DNA of 44,357 bases. It comes from Pseudomonadota bacterium (GTDB lineage Bacteria; Pseudomonadota; Alphaproteobacteria; Rhizobiales; Beijerinckiaceae). A program made the translations under genes and the position numbers. This document shows positions 36,352 to 43,057 of this stretch, in pieces (position 1 is the stretch's first letter; every line of letters begins with the position of its first letter). The notes beneath the pieces are model-generated. The model ran no database searches. It saw only the letters and a list, made by a program, of their open reading frames with translations, and was not told the origin of the DNA. The stretch covers positions 1 through 44,357 of the forward strand of contig JAJZGX010000009.1 in assembly GCA_021804825.1 (NCBI GenBank), written 5' to 3'.

Positions 36352-36981
36352 ATGTCTTATCTTTCAATCCAGGGAAATGTCGACCCGCGGGCGCGCTCAT
36401 CCTATCCCTTTTTGCGGGCTCCGGTTCGCCATGCCAATACGACGTTGCGGTTCGAGCGCGAGCAAGTGATTTGCCTGCCTCCCGATGCAGCGCAGGTGTT
36501 CAAAATCATTTCGGGCTGGGTGCGGCTGGTGCAGGACCTTGCCGACGGGCGGCGCCAGATCGTCTCGTTTCACGGCAAGGGCGATTTCGTCTGGTGCATG
36601 CGCAACGCATCGGTCTCGATTTGCGCCGAAGCCATTGAAGAAACTCTGCTGATTTGCGCCGATGGCATCAGCAAGGAAGAAATGCATCAGGCGGCATTGC
36701 AGCAAATGGTTGAAGCACAGAAGCATGTGTTGCTGCTGAGCCAACGTAGTTCCGATGAAAGGGTGGCAAGCTTTCTTCTGGATATGCAGCGCCGGATGGG
36801 CTCTTCACGGATATTTTCCCTGCCCATGAGCCGGGCGGATTTTGCTGCATTCGTTGGCATGAAGATCGAGACCATCTCGCGCTGTCTGTCCAGCCTGCAA
36901 CAACGTGGCCTCATCCGTCTGCACGGGCTGCGCGGGGTCGAAATACCAGCACGCGCCGCGCTCGAACGGCTTTTGCAGTGA
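36352..36981 (+). CDS. fixK: Crp/Fnr family transcriptional activator FixK
   Basis: A 209-residue regulator with a cyclic-nucleotide-binding-like beta-roll (about 28-120), dimer helix and C-terminal winged helix-turn-helix. The recognition helix reads KIETISRCLSSLQQ: Glu173, Ser176 and Arg177 form the E-XX-SR pattern of proteins that bind TTGA-N6-TCAA. The N-terminal cysteine cluster of FNR is absent, so it should not sense O2 itself, as is typical of FixK. Cys178 directly follows the Arg. ATG 36352 is preferred; a GTG at 36334 is possible. Boxes of the right kind precede hemN, ccoN and the first HiPIP gene in this window. Confidence 0.92.
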   Translation: MSYLSIQGNVDPRARSSYPFLRAPVRHANTTLRFEREQVICLPPDAAQVFKIISGWVRLVQDLADGRRQIVSFHGKGDFVWCMRNASVSICAEAIEETLLICADGISKEEMHQAALQQMVEAQKHVLLLSQRSSDERVASFLLDMQRRMGSSRIFSLPMSRADFAAFVGMKIETISRCLSSLQQRGLIRLHGLRGVEIPARAALERLLQ

Positions 36982-37002
36982 ACATCAACTGCGCAGCGAA
37001 AG

Positions 37003-37018
37003 GTCGTTGCGCAACGAC
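37003..37018. repeat. Perfect 16-base palindrome after fixK
   Basis: GTCGTTGC followed directly by its reverse complement GCAACGAC, 21 bases after the fixK stop. It lies between convergent genes and may act in transcript ending or as a protein-binding site. Confidence 0.5.
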
Positions 37019-37020
37019 GC

Positions 37021-37040
37021 ATGAGGCAAGCTTGCGTCAT
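37021..37040. repeat. Second palindrome after fixK (20 bases, one mismatch pair)
   Basis: ATGAGGCAAG/CTTGCGTCAT is an inverted repeat with one mismatched pair, starting two bases after the first palindrome. Together they occupy most of the first 40 bases of the convergent fixK/DUF167 interval. Confidence 0.45.
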
Positions 37041-37115
37041 CACAATTGACCCGGCCCAACGGTGTGGCCGTATTTCGATTTTCTGGCCAAAACCAAGCCC
37101 GGTGGGCGCGAAGCT

Positions 37116-37481
37116 TCAGGGTGGCGGCGGTTCAAGCTCGACAAGTTGCAGCGCGAGGCTGTCCGGATCACCGGCAACGACCAAGGTCTTGATGCGAGCG
37201 GTCGCGCCCGCAACAAGTCTGACGGAGGAAGCGGGGCGTCGGAAAAATGCCGCAAGCAGGCGTTGCAGGGCCACATTGGCCTGGCCATCCTCCGGCACAG
37301 CCCGCACCCGCGCCTTGAGCACCTGGCGGCCATCAGCCAACAAGGCCACGCCTTCGACCTTGTCACTGGCACTGCGCGGAGTGAGGCGCACATGCAGCTC
37401 CAGCCCGGTGGCCGTGCGTCGCCAGGCGGCTTCGCCCGGCGGGCTCGCTATGGCAGGCATCGGCGCTTGCGGCTTTTTCAT
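37116..37481 (-). CDS. DUF167 (YggU) family protein
   Basis: A 121-residue protein with the YggU pattern: LELHVRLTPRSASDKVEG near residue 28, LKARVRAVPEDGQANVALQRLLA near 55, and LVAGATARIKTLVV near 90. The fold is a small alpha/beta domain found across bacteria and archaea, often next to genes for cell division or proline synthesis, and its function is not established. Here it is convergent with fixK and has no clear partner. It ends in ELEPPPP. Confidence 0.9.
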   Translation of the reverse strand: MKKPQAPMPAIASPPGEAAWRRTATGLELHVRLTPRSASDKVEGVALLADGRQVLKARVRAVPEDGQANVALQRLLAAFFRRPASSVRLVAGATARIKTLVVAGDPDSLALQLVELEPPPP

Positions 37482-38084
37482 CTACAATCCTGCGGATAAG
37501 GGGTTCAGCCAAACGATGTATTTGGCTCGCTCTGACAACGGGCCGTAAAGCAAAGCAAGGGGATCCGTGTGTCAGTGGCACCTTGAACAAGCTTCGTTGC
37601 TTGCTATCACACGGCCTTGGGTTGTGTCAGCTCGCGCCACGGTTGGGCATACGAATAGAATGGCAAAACCCTCCCATGTTTCACGGTCTTTGGCGGCGAC
37701 ATTTTGCTGCACCTGACCGCCAATGGCGCTTGCGCACGGCGCGCTTCCGGGGCAAACTGAAGCTACAGTGCTTCGTCAATCATGCGTGTTGTCTTGTTTG
37801 AGTCATCCTTTCTATCTATAGAATCGCCAGAGACGTGCGACCAAACCGCGCTTTTCTTAAAATAAGTGGTGAAAATTCAGTGAAACTATAGTAGAATGCA
37901 AGAACGGAAGCCGCGAATTGAAGCGAAGGCGGAGGCAACGGCGCGGCGCCGGGCCTGTAAAGTCCAGAATCGTTGCGAATCGCCGGGCGTATGGCGGCGG
38001 TTTGACTTCGATCAATGACAGTCCAGGCATATTTTTGCGAGTATGTGCCCCGTGTCCAGCGCTTCCGCATGACAGGAGATAACC
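37482..38084. other. Long intergenic region upstream of the HiPIP genes
   Basis: About 600 bases without a convincing gene. Short open frames (for example 37583-37801) lack domains and ribosome sites. An AT-rich stretch from 37801 to 37900 includes the inverted repeat TTCTA-TCTA-TAGAA. The last 90 bases hold the FixK box and promoter of the HiPIP gene. A small RNA cannot be excluded. Confidence 0.5.
38002..38015. promoter_or_regulatory. FixK/FNR box upstream of the HiPIP genes
   Basis: TTGAC-TTCG-ATCAA matches TTGA-N6-TCAA at both half-sites, 70 bases before the ATG of the first HiPIP gene. Class II spacing predicts a start near 38050; a -10-like GTATGT (38041-38046) lies close to the expected place but not exactly on it. 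Confidence 0.8.
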
Positions 38085-38345
38085 ATGACCAGAATTTTGG
38101 ATATCAATAATATGAGTCGCCGCAAGCTGTTGCTGACCGCCGCTGTGGCTGTGCCGGTCACTGCCTTGGCGTCGCTGACGGCAGAAGCCAAGGTCGCCCC
38201 GGGTTCGGTGATGTATCAGACCAAGCCGAAGGACGGGCATGACTGCAAAGCCTGCAAGCTCTTTGAGGCCCCCGGTTCCTGCAAGCAGGTTTCCGGAACG
38301 ATCAGCCCGAATGGCTGGTGCATGCTGTGGTCGCCGAAAGCCTGA
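38085..38345 (+). CDS. High-potential iron-sulfur protein 1, Tat-exported
   Basis: An 86-residue protein with a twin-arginine signal (SRRKLLLTAAVAVPVTALA, cut near residue 35) and a mature part of about 50 residues. Cysteines 54, 57, 66 and 79 have the spacing C-X2-C-X8-C-X12-C, with a Tyr (Tyr44) before them and the ending NGWC. This is the small HiPIP layout, as in PioC of Rhodopseudomonas palustris and Iro of Acidithiobacillus, which carry electrons from Fe(II) oxidation in the periplasm. The [4Fe-4S] cluster is inserted in the cytoplasm, in line with Tat export. A FixK box precedes it. A paralogue follows 84 bases downstream. Confidence 0.9.
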   Translation: MTRILDINNMSRRKLLLTAAVAVPVTALASLTAEAKVAPGSVMYQTKPKDGHDCKACKLFEAPGSCKQVSGTISPNGWCMLWSPKA

Positions 38346-38355
38346 GCCAGTTCAA

Positions 38356-38391
38356 GCGTTGCAGGGCGGGCAAAAGGCTGCCTTGCAACGC
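38356..38391 (+). other. Stable hairpin between the two HiPIP genes
   Basis: The arms 38356-38371 and 38376-38391 pair over 16 positions with two G-U pairs and a single mismatch, around an AAAA loop. No U-run follows, so it is more likely an mRNA-stabilising or processing element than a terminator. It starts ten bases after the first HiPIP stop. Confidence 0.6.
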
Positions 38392-38429
38392 CATTTGGCA
38401 CAAGGAAGACTGAATGCATGGAGGCATTC

Positions 38430-38702
38430 ATGGTCAAGATTCTTGATAACAACTCCATCAGCCGTCGCAACCTCTTGCTGACGGCTGCCGTCGCTGCCCC
38501 CAGCGCGGCGCTGATGGGCATGGCGGCCAAGGCGGCACAGGTGACGCAAGCTTCGGTCAATTACCAGAATTCATCGAAGGACGGGCATTCCTGTTCCAAC
38601 TGCAAGCTGTTCGTTGCACCGTCTTCCTGCAAGATCGTTGCGGGCAAGGTGAGCCCAGGCGGCTGGTGTGAGCTATGGAACGACAGACCGGGAACTAATT
38701 GA
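38430..38702 (+). CDS. High-potential iron-sulfur protein 2, Tat-exported
   Basis: A 90-residue paralogue of the preceding gene: the signal (SRRNLLLTAAVAAPSAALMG) and the mature motif match closely, with Tyr45 and Cys55, 58, 67 and 80 in the same C-X2-C-X8-C-X12-C spacing, and GGWC near the end. The tail is longer (ELWNDRPGTN). ATG 38430 with GGAGG five bases upstream gives an N terminus like that of HiPIP 1; ATG 38418 is also possible. Two copies suggest a gene duplication, perhaps with different redox potentials or partners. It lies 59 bases before the porin-cytochrome gene and is probably co-transcribed with it. Confidence 0.9.
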   Translation: MVKILDNNSISRRNLLLTAAVAAPSAALMGMAAKAAQVTQASVNYQNSSKDGHSCSNCKLFVAPSSCKIVAGKVSPGGWCELWNDRPGTN

Positions 38703-38761
38703 CGAGTATGCAGGCAGGGCTGATTCGCGCTGCGGTACATGCATATTTTTGGAGGGGTATA

Positions 38762-40141
38762 ATGACAAAATTCATAGACAATATCTGGCGTGCGGTCGCG
38801 CGGCGGAAGGTGTTGATCGGCACATTCTCGCTCGCCGCTTCAGCACTGGTCGCTTCGTCCATGCCAGCTTCGGCGCTGCCGAGTTTTGCTCGTCAGACTG
38901 GGCAGCCTTGCGCGGCTTGTCATACAGCGTTTCCTGAGCTGACGCCTTTCGGTCGCCGCTTCAAGCTGAATGGCTACACCCTGTTTGGTGCAGACAAGAC
39001 CAGTTCGATGCCGCATGTGGCCATGATGCTGATGCCGACCTTCACCCATACGGGTGTCGCGCAGGATGCACCTCCGGCGCCGCATACAAAAACCAATGAC
39101 AACCTGATTTTGCAGCAGGCCAGCCTGTTCTACGGCGGCCAGATATTCGGCAAGCTCGGTGCCTTCATTCAGGCGACCTATGATCGCGCCACGGGTCGCA
39201 CACTGCTCGACAATACCGATGTTCGCTATGCTGACAATACCAAGCTGTTCGGGCAGGATTTGCTGTACGGCTTTGACTTCAACAATTCGCCAACCGTGCA
39301 GGACGTGTGGACCACCACGCCGGCTTGGGGCTTTCCCGAAGCTGCGCCGACACTGGCACCGCAATTTGCGCCGCCGGGCACGCTGATCGAGGGTGCCTTG
39401 TCAGGCAAAGTGGCGAGCGCGGGTTTTTACACCTTCTGGAATGACATGGCCTATTTCGAGATTTCTGGTTACCAGATGCTCAGCAAGGGTCAAGAACGCG
39501 CGCTTGGTGAGCCGGATTCGGCAATTTCGGATGGGTTGAAAGGCGTTGCGCCCTATTGGCGTATCGCGTTCGAGCCGGATTGGGGTCCCAATTCCTGGGA
39601 AATCGGCACGTTCGGCATCGATGCCCATATTCATCCGATGCGGGTTTCGACCTTTGGTTCCGATCATTACACCGATATCGGCTTTGATACCCAGTATCAG
39701 TATAATGGCGACAAGAACTCGTTCACGGTGCGTGCATCGGATATTTTCGAGCATCAGCATCTGGCCTCGACCTTCAACCAGGGTGGCTCGACCAACCTGA
39801 ACAATACGCTGCGCAGCTTCAAAATGGTCGGTTCCTGGGTATATGATCATACCTACAGCCTCTCGGCGGAATATTTTGACGTGGCGGGCAGTTCTGACGC
39901 GGGCCTTTACAGCGGCAATTCGGTGGTCAATTCACCCAATGGACGTGGCATGATCTTTGATGCGGCCTATCTGCCCTTCAGCCATGGTGGCCCCAAATTC
40001 TGGCCATGGGCTAATGCCCGCATCGGTATCAGCTATACGCACTTCCTGCAGGTCTATGGCGGCACCACCAACTTTGACGGTGCCGGCCACGATGCCAAAG
40101 GTAATGACGTCACTTTCCTCTATAGCTGGATTGCTTTCTGA
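38762..40141 (+). CDS. Cyc2-like monoheme porin-cytochrome (outer membrane)
   Basis: A 459-residue protein. A signal peptide (to about residue 38, ending MPASA) leads into LPSFARQTGQPCAACHTAF with a single heme motif Cys50-Ala-Ala-Cys53-His54, then LTPFGRRFKLNGYTL. This N-terminal motif recalls that of Cyc2-type iron oxidases, in which a small cytochrome plugs an outer-membrane barrel. The following 390 residues are rich in alternating, aromatic-bounded strands (SAEYFDVAGSS, YTHFLQVYGG) and end in a phenylalanine (SWIAF), as expected for a barrel. A broader group of barrel cytochromes of unknown role shares the motif, so iron oxidation is not proven. The start ATG 38762 follows GGAGGGG. It follows two HiPIP genes and ends at a strong terminator. 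Confidence 0.78.
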   Translation: MTKFIDNIWRAVARRKVLIGTFSLAASALVASSMPASALPSFARQTGQPCAACHTAFPELTPFGRRFKLNGYTLFGADKTSSMPHVAMMLMPTFTHTGVAQDAPPAPHTKTNDNLILQQASLFYGGQIFGKLGAFIQATYDRATGRTLLDNTDVRYADNTKLFGQDLLYGFDFNNSPTVQDVWTTTPAWGFPEAAPTLAPQFAPPGTLIEGALSGKVASAGFYTFWNDMAYFEISGYQMLSKGQERALGEPDSAISDGLKGVAPYWRIAFEPDWGPNSWEIGTFGIDAHIHPMRVSTFGSDHYTDIGFDTQYQYNGDKNSFTVRASDIFEHQHLASTFNQGGSTNLNNTLRSFKMVGSWVYDHTYSLSAEYFDVAGSSDAGLYSGNSVVNSPNGRGMIFDAAYLPFSHGGPKFWPWANARIGISYTHFLQVYGGTTNFDGAGHDAKGNDVTFLYSWIAF

Positions 40142-40195
40142 GGGTCTGGTGATGCAACTGCCGGGATGACCCGGCCGCTGAAAGCCAATAAAAGC

Positions 40196-40226
40196 GTGGG
40201 CAGCCCTGATCGGCTGCCCACTTTTT
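40196..40226 (+). terminator. Rho-independent terminator after the porin-cytochrome gene
   Basis: GTGGGCAGCC and GGCTGCCCAC form a perfect ten-pair stem with a six-base loop, followed directly by TTTTT. It lies 55 bases after the stop codon and closes the HiPIP/porin-cytochrome unit. Confidence 0.93.
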
Positions 40227-40420
40227 CATGGCTTTGCCGCAGAGGTTTCGGGTTCGGACGCGACCTGTCTGGCATGATCCCGCCTTGCCCTCGTGCCGCG
40301 CCTTGGCGATGTGGCATTTACGCCACAGTCCATGGCATAGGTTGCGATGGTCCGTGGTGACCGTTGAAAATGCAACCATTTGTGTTAGAAGTCTTTGGGG
40401 TGTTCATCAGGATATACGGA

Positions 40421-41599
40421 ATGAAAATGCCGAAAGCCGGTATTCTGGCCGGTTGTGCCGCTGTCGCCCTCGGCCTTTCCGGCTGTTCCGCCCTTCCCGA
40501 ATCAGGTCCCAGCACATCGGCGGTGAATGCGGCCGCATCGGACACGGCTACCCAAAACGCAACCTATGCGATGATCGACATAAATGGCGATGTGGCGCGG
40601 CTGGCCAGCCAGCATCTGCCGCCCAGCATGTTTCGCTCGTTCAGCGACCATCGTGGTTCAGTCGACCCAAGAATAGGCGTCGGCGATCAATTGGTGGTGA
40701 CCATTTGGGAATCAGGGCCGGGCGGCTTGTTTTCGTCGCAGGTCGTGCCGGGCATGCCGAGCACCGGTGCCAGCAGTGTGACACTGCCGGCGCAGGTCGT
40801 CGGGCGGGATGGCCGAATCAGCGTGCCATATGCCGGGACGATTCCGGTGCTGGGGCGCACGCCGCTCGAAATCCAGACCGCAATCATTCGTGCGCTGCAT
40901 GGCAAGGCCATTCAGCCGCAGGCCCTTGTGACCCGTCCCGTTCAAGCCAGCAGCACGGTCACCGTCACAGGTGATGCGGTCGGCAATGCCATTCTGCCGC
41001 TTTCGCCCAAAGGCCAGCGCCTGCTGGATGTCATTGCTCAGGCTGGCGGTATCAGGGGCATTGCCGCTGATGCGATGGTGAAATTGTCGCGTGGCGGTCA
41101 TACCGAGGAAGTTCGCTTCAACCGCATCGTCAATGACCCGCACCAGAATGTCTTTGTGCGGCCCAATGACATTGTCACCGTCAATCGTGATCCACGGGTG
41201 TTCATTGCACTGGGGGCAACAGGTGCCAATGCCCAGGTGCCGTTCGACGCTGATAGTTTGTCGCTCAGTGATGCGCTCGGCAAGATTTATGGCCTGCAGG
41301 ACCAACGCTCGGATGCACGCGGCGTCTTTCTGTTCCGGCGCGTGCCCTACAACATTGCCAGAGTGCTGCTTCCTGGCAATCCGCTGGTGGTGCGCGGGCG
41401 TCTGACGCCTGTCGTGTTCCGGCTCGACATGGACAAGCCCGACAGTCTGTTCGTCGCGCAGAATTTCCCGATTTTCAATCACGATGTGCTTTATGTCTCG
41501 AATGCGCCATTCGTGGACGTGCAGAAAGTTGTCGGGGTGTTCAATTCGCTGTCGTCACCGGTGGCGACCACGGCCGGTCTCAAGACCGCGCTGAAATAG
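40421..41599 (+). CDS. Wza-like polysaccharide export lipoprotein
   Basis: A 392-residue protein with a lipoprotein signal (LGLSGC, lipid-modified Cys expected near residue 22), then a Poly_export domain (about 80-180, IGVGDQLVVTIWE and GRISVPYAGTIPV) and two SLBB-like segments (VTVTGDA and FIALGATG). Wza-type proteins form the outer-membrane channel for exopolysaccharide or capsule. ATG 40421 follows AGGA. It is convergent with the glycosyltransferase gene (eight-base gap), so the two are not in one operon, but both may serve the same polymer. Confidence 0.9.
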   Translation: MKMPKAGILAGCAAVALGLSGCSALPESGPSTSAVNAAASDTATQNATYAMIDINGDVARLASQHLPPSMFRSFSDHRGSVDPRIGVGDQLVVTIWESGPGGLFSSQVVPGMPSTGASSVTLPAQVVGRDGRISVPYAGTIPVLGRTPLEIQTAIIRALHGKAIQPQALVTRPVQASSTVTVTGDAVGNAILPLSPKGQRLLDVIAQAGGIRGIAADAMVKLSRGGHTEEVRFNRIVNDPHQNVFVRPNDIVTVNRDPRVFIALGATGANAQVPFDADSLSLSDALGKIYGLQDQRSDARGVFLFRRVPYNIARVLLPGNPLVVRGRLTPVVFRLDMDKPDSLFVAQNFPIFNHDVLYVSNAPFVDVQKVVGVFNSLSSPVATTAGLKTALK

Positions 41600-41607
41600 T
41601 GCCGGGA

Positions 41608-42900
41608 TCAGGGTCTGGCGACAAATGCCATGACCTGGCGCATGTGGTCGCTCCAGCGCGCGGGCGTGACTTGGGCCGATTTGCCGCGAAGTTCCTGTGC
41701 GAGCGGGTCTTGCGCAGCAGTGAGGCGTTCGATGGCGGCGATCCAGCCGGGCCCATCGAGGGGATGCAGCAAGAGCGCCGCCGATGCCGCGACTTCGCGA
41801 TGAACGGCAATATCGGACGCCACGACCGCCGCGCCGCAGGCCTGTGCTTCCAAAACCGGCAGCGAATAGCCTTCGACCAGTGAGGGCGCCAGCACGCCGC
41901 GCGCCCCCGCCATGAGCGCAGCGAGGCCTGAATCCGACAGGCCGGATATTTCCATGACATGCGAAGCAAGGCGCGGCGAACGCTCGAGCATGGCTATGAT
42001 ATTCTGATTTTCCCAGCCGCGATGGCCAACCAGCAGCAGCCGCGGCGCCGCCATGCCGTGGCGTTCAATAAGCCTGCGCCATATTTCCAGCAGGAAGGCC
42101 AGATTCTTGCGCGGTTCCAGAGTGCCGACGCATAGAAAATACGGCGGCACGTGCCGGGGGGCATCTTGGCTGGCGGCGGCGGCAAAAGCAGCCTCGATAC
42201 CGAGCGGTGCGACCAGAATGGGGGGGGACTCCAGCTTCAGGGCGGCCCAATGATGTTCGACGCGCGCCCGCGTGAAATTGGAATTGACTATGAGCCGCGC
42301 CCCAAGCGCCGCGGCACCCTTCAGGCGCGCCTCGTGCTGGCGGGCTGCTCCGGGCCGACAAAATTCGGGATGATCCATCGGGATGACATCATGCAGCAAC
42401 AGCGTGACCTCTATGCGGTGTCGGCTGGCCCAGGCGAAGCGTTGCGGATGGTCGATCTGCAAGTGAGACACGTTCAGATAGCGGCGGTCATCGGCTGGCG
42501 TGGCCAGTTCGCGGCGCAGAACCTGCGGGGACAGCACGATATCGGCCAGAGCAGAACCGGCCGAACGCGCGCCCATGCCGTGAGCCTTGGCGCCCTGCGC
42601 CCGGTGCACGCGCGTGCGCGAGGGATCGGGGTCGCGCCAGAGCCAGATCTCGACGTCTTTGAGCACGGCGTCCTCGGTGGCCGGTGCGCCAAGGTTCCAA
42701 TTGGCATGAATGCGCTTGAACAGGTTTTGCGCGCGGTTTGGCGGCAACATGCCGGAAACGCGGGGCAGCGTTGCTATAAATGCGGTAGCATTATCGTGCG
42801 ACAAATGCTGCGCATAGGCCCATTCGACACGGTCGATCCCCGTTGGGGCCGAACGCCAAGACCTTGCGTAAATCCTTGTTATATCGATATAATATTTCAT
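41608..42900 (-). CDS. Glycosyltransferase family 4 protein
   Basis: A GT-B glycosyltransferase of about 430 residues. The N terminus (KYYIDITRIYARSW, then TGIDRV) resembles that of the left-edge enzyme, CVGTLEPRKNLAF is the donor-binding motif near residue 255 and EGYSLPVLE is the EX7E motif near 345. ATG 42900 is preferred; a TTG at 42915 is possible. It likely adds a sugar in polysaccharide assembly; the sugar is unknown. It is divergent from the KpsS-like gene with about 155 bases of AT-rich shared upstream region. Confidence 0.88.
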   Translation of the reverse strand: MKYYIDITRIYARSWRSAPTGIDRVEWAYAQHLSHDNATAFIATLPRVSGMLPPNRAQNLFKRIHANWNLGAPATEDAVLKDVEIWLWRDPDPSRTRVHRAQGAKAHGMGARSAGSALADIVLSPQVLRRELATPADDRRYLNVSHLQIDHPQRFAWASRHRIEVTLLLHDVIPMDHPEFCRPGAARQHEARLKGAAALGARLIVNSNFTRARVEHHWAALKLESPPILVAPLGIEAAFAAAASQDAPRHVPPYFLCVGTLEPRKNLAFLLEIWRRLIERHGMAAPRLLLVGHRGWENQNIIAMLERSPRLASHVMEISGLSDSGLAALMAGARGVLAPSLVEGYSLPVLEAQACGAAVVASDIAVHREVAASAALLLHPLDGPGWIAAIERLTAAQDPLAQELRGKSAQVTPARWSDHMRQVMAFVARP

Positions 42901-43057
42901 GGAAAAATCGCTCAACTGTAGCCTGATAGTGCAATATCCTACGACATGATGACTATTGCTATATAAATCAGCGTAATAAACAGACCTTATAAGGTTGTAA
43001 GTTCCTTGAAAACGTGTTTAATCCTCTTTTACCTTTTCTGTTTGAGAGGGACTGGGT

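Noticed and set aside
37583-37801. A 72-codon plus-strand frame in the region before the HiPIP genes
   Set aside because: It has no ribosome site, domain or signal and unusual composition for this genome.
37801-37880. The TTCTA-TCTA-TAGAA repeat as a possible iron-response site
   Set aside because: The dyad does not match the Irr or Fur consensus known to me in spacing or orientation.
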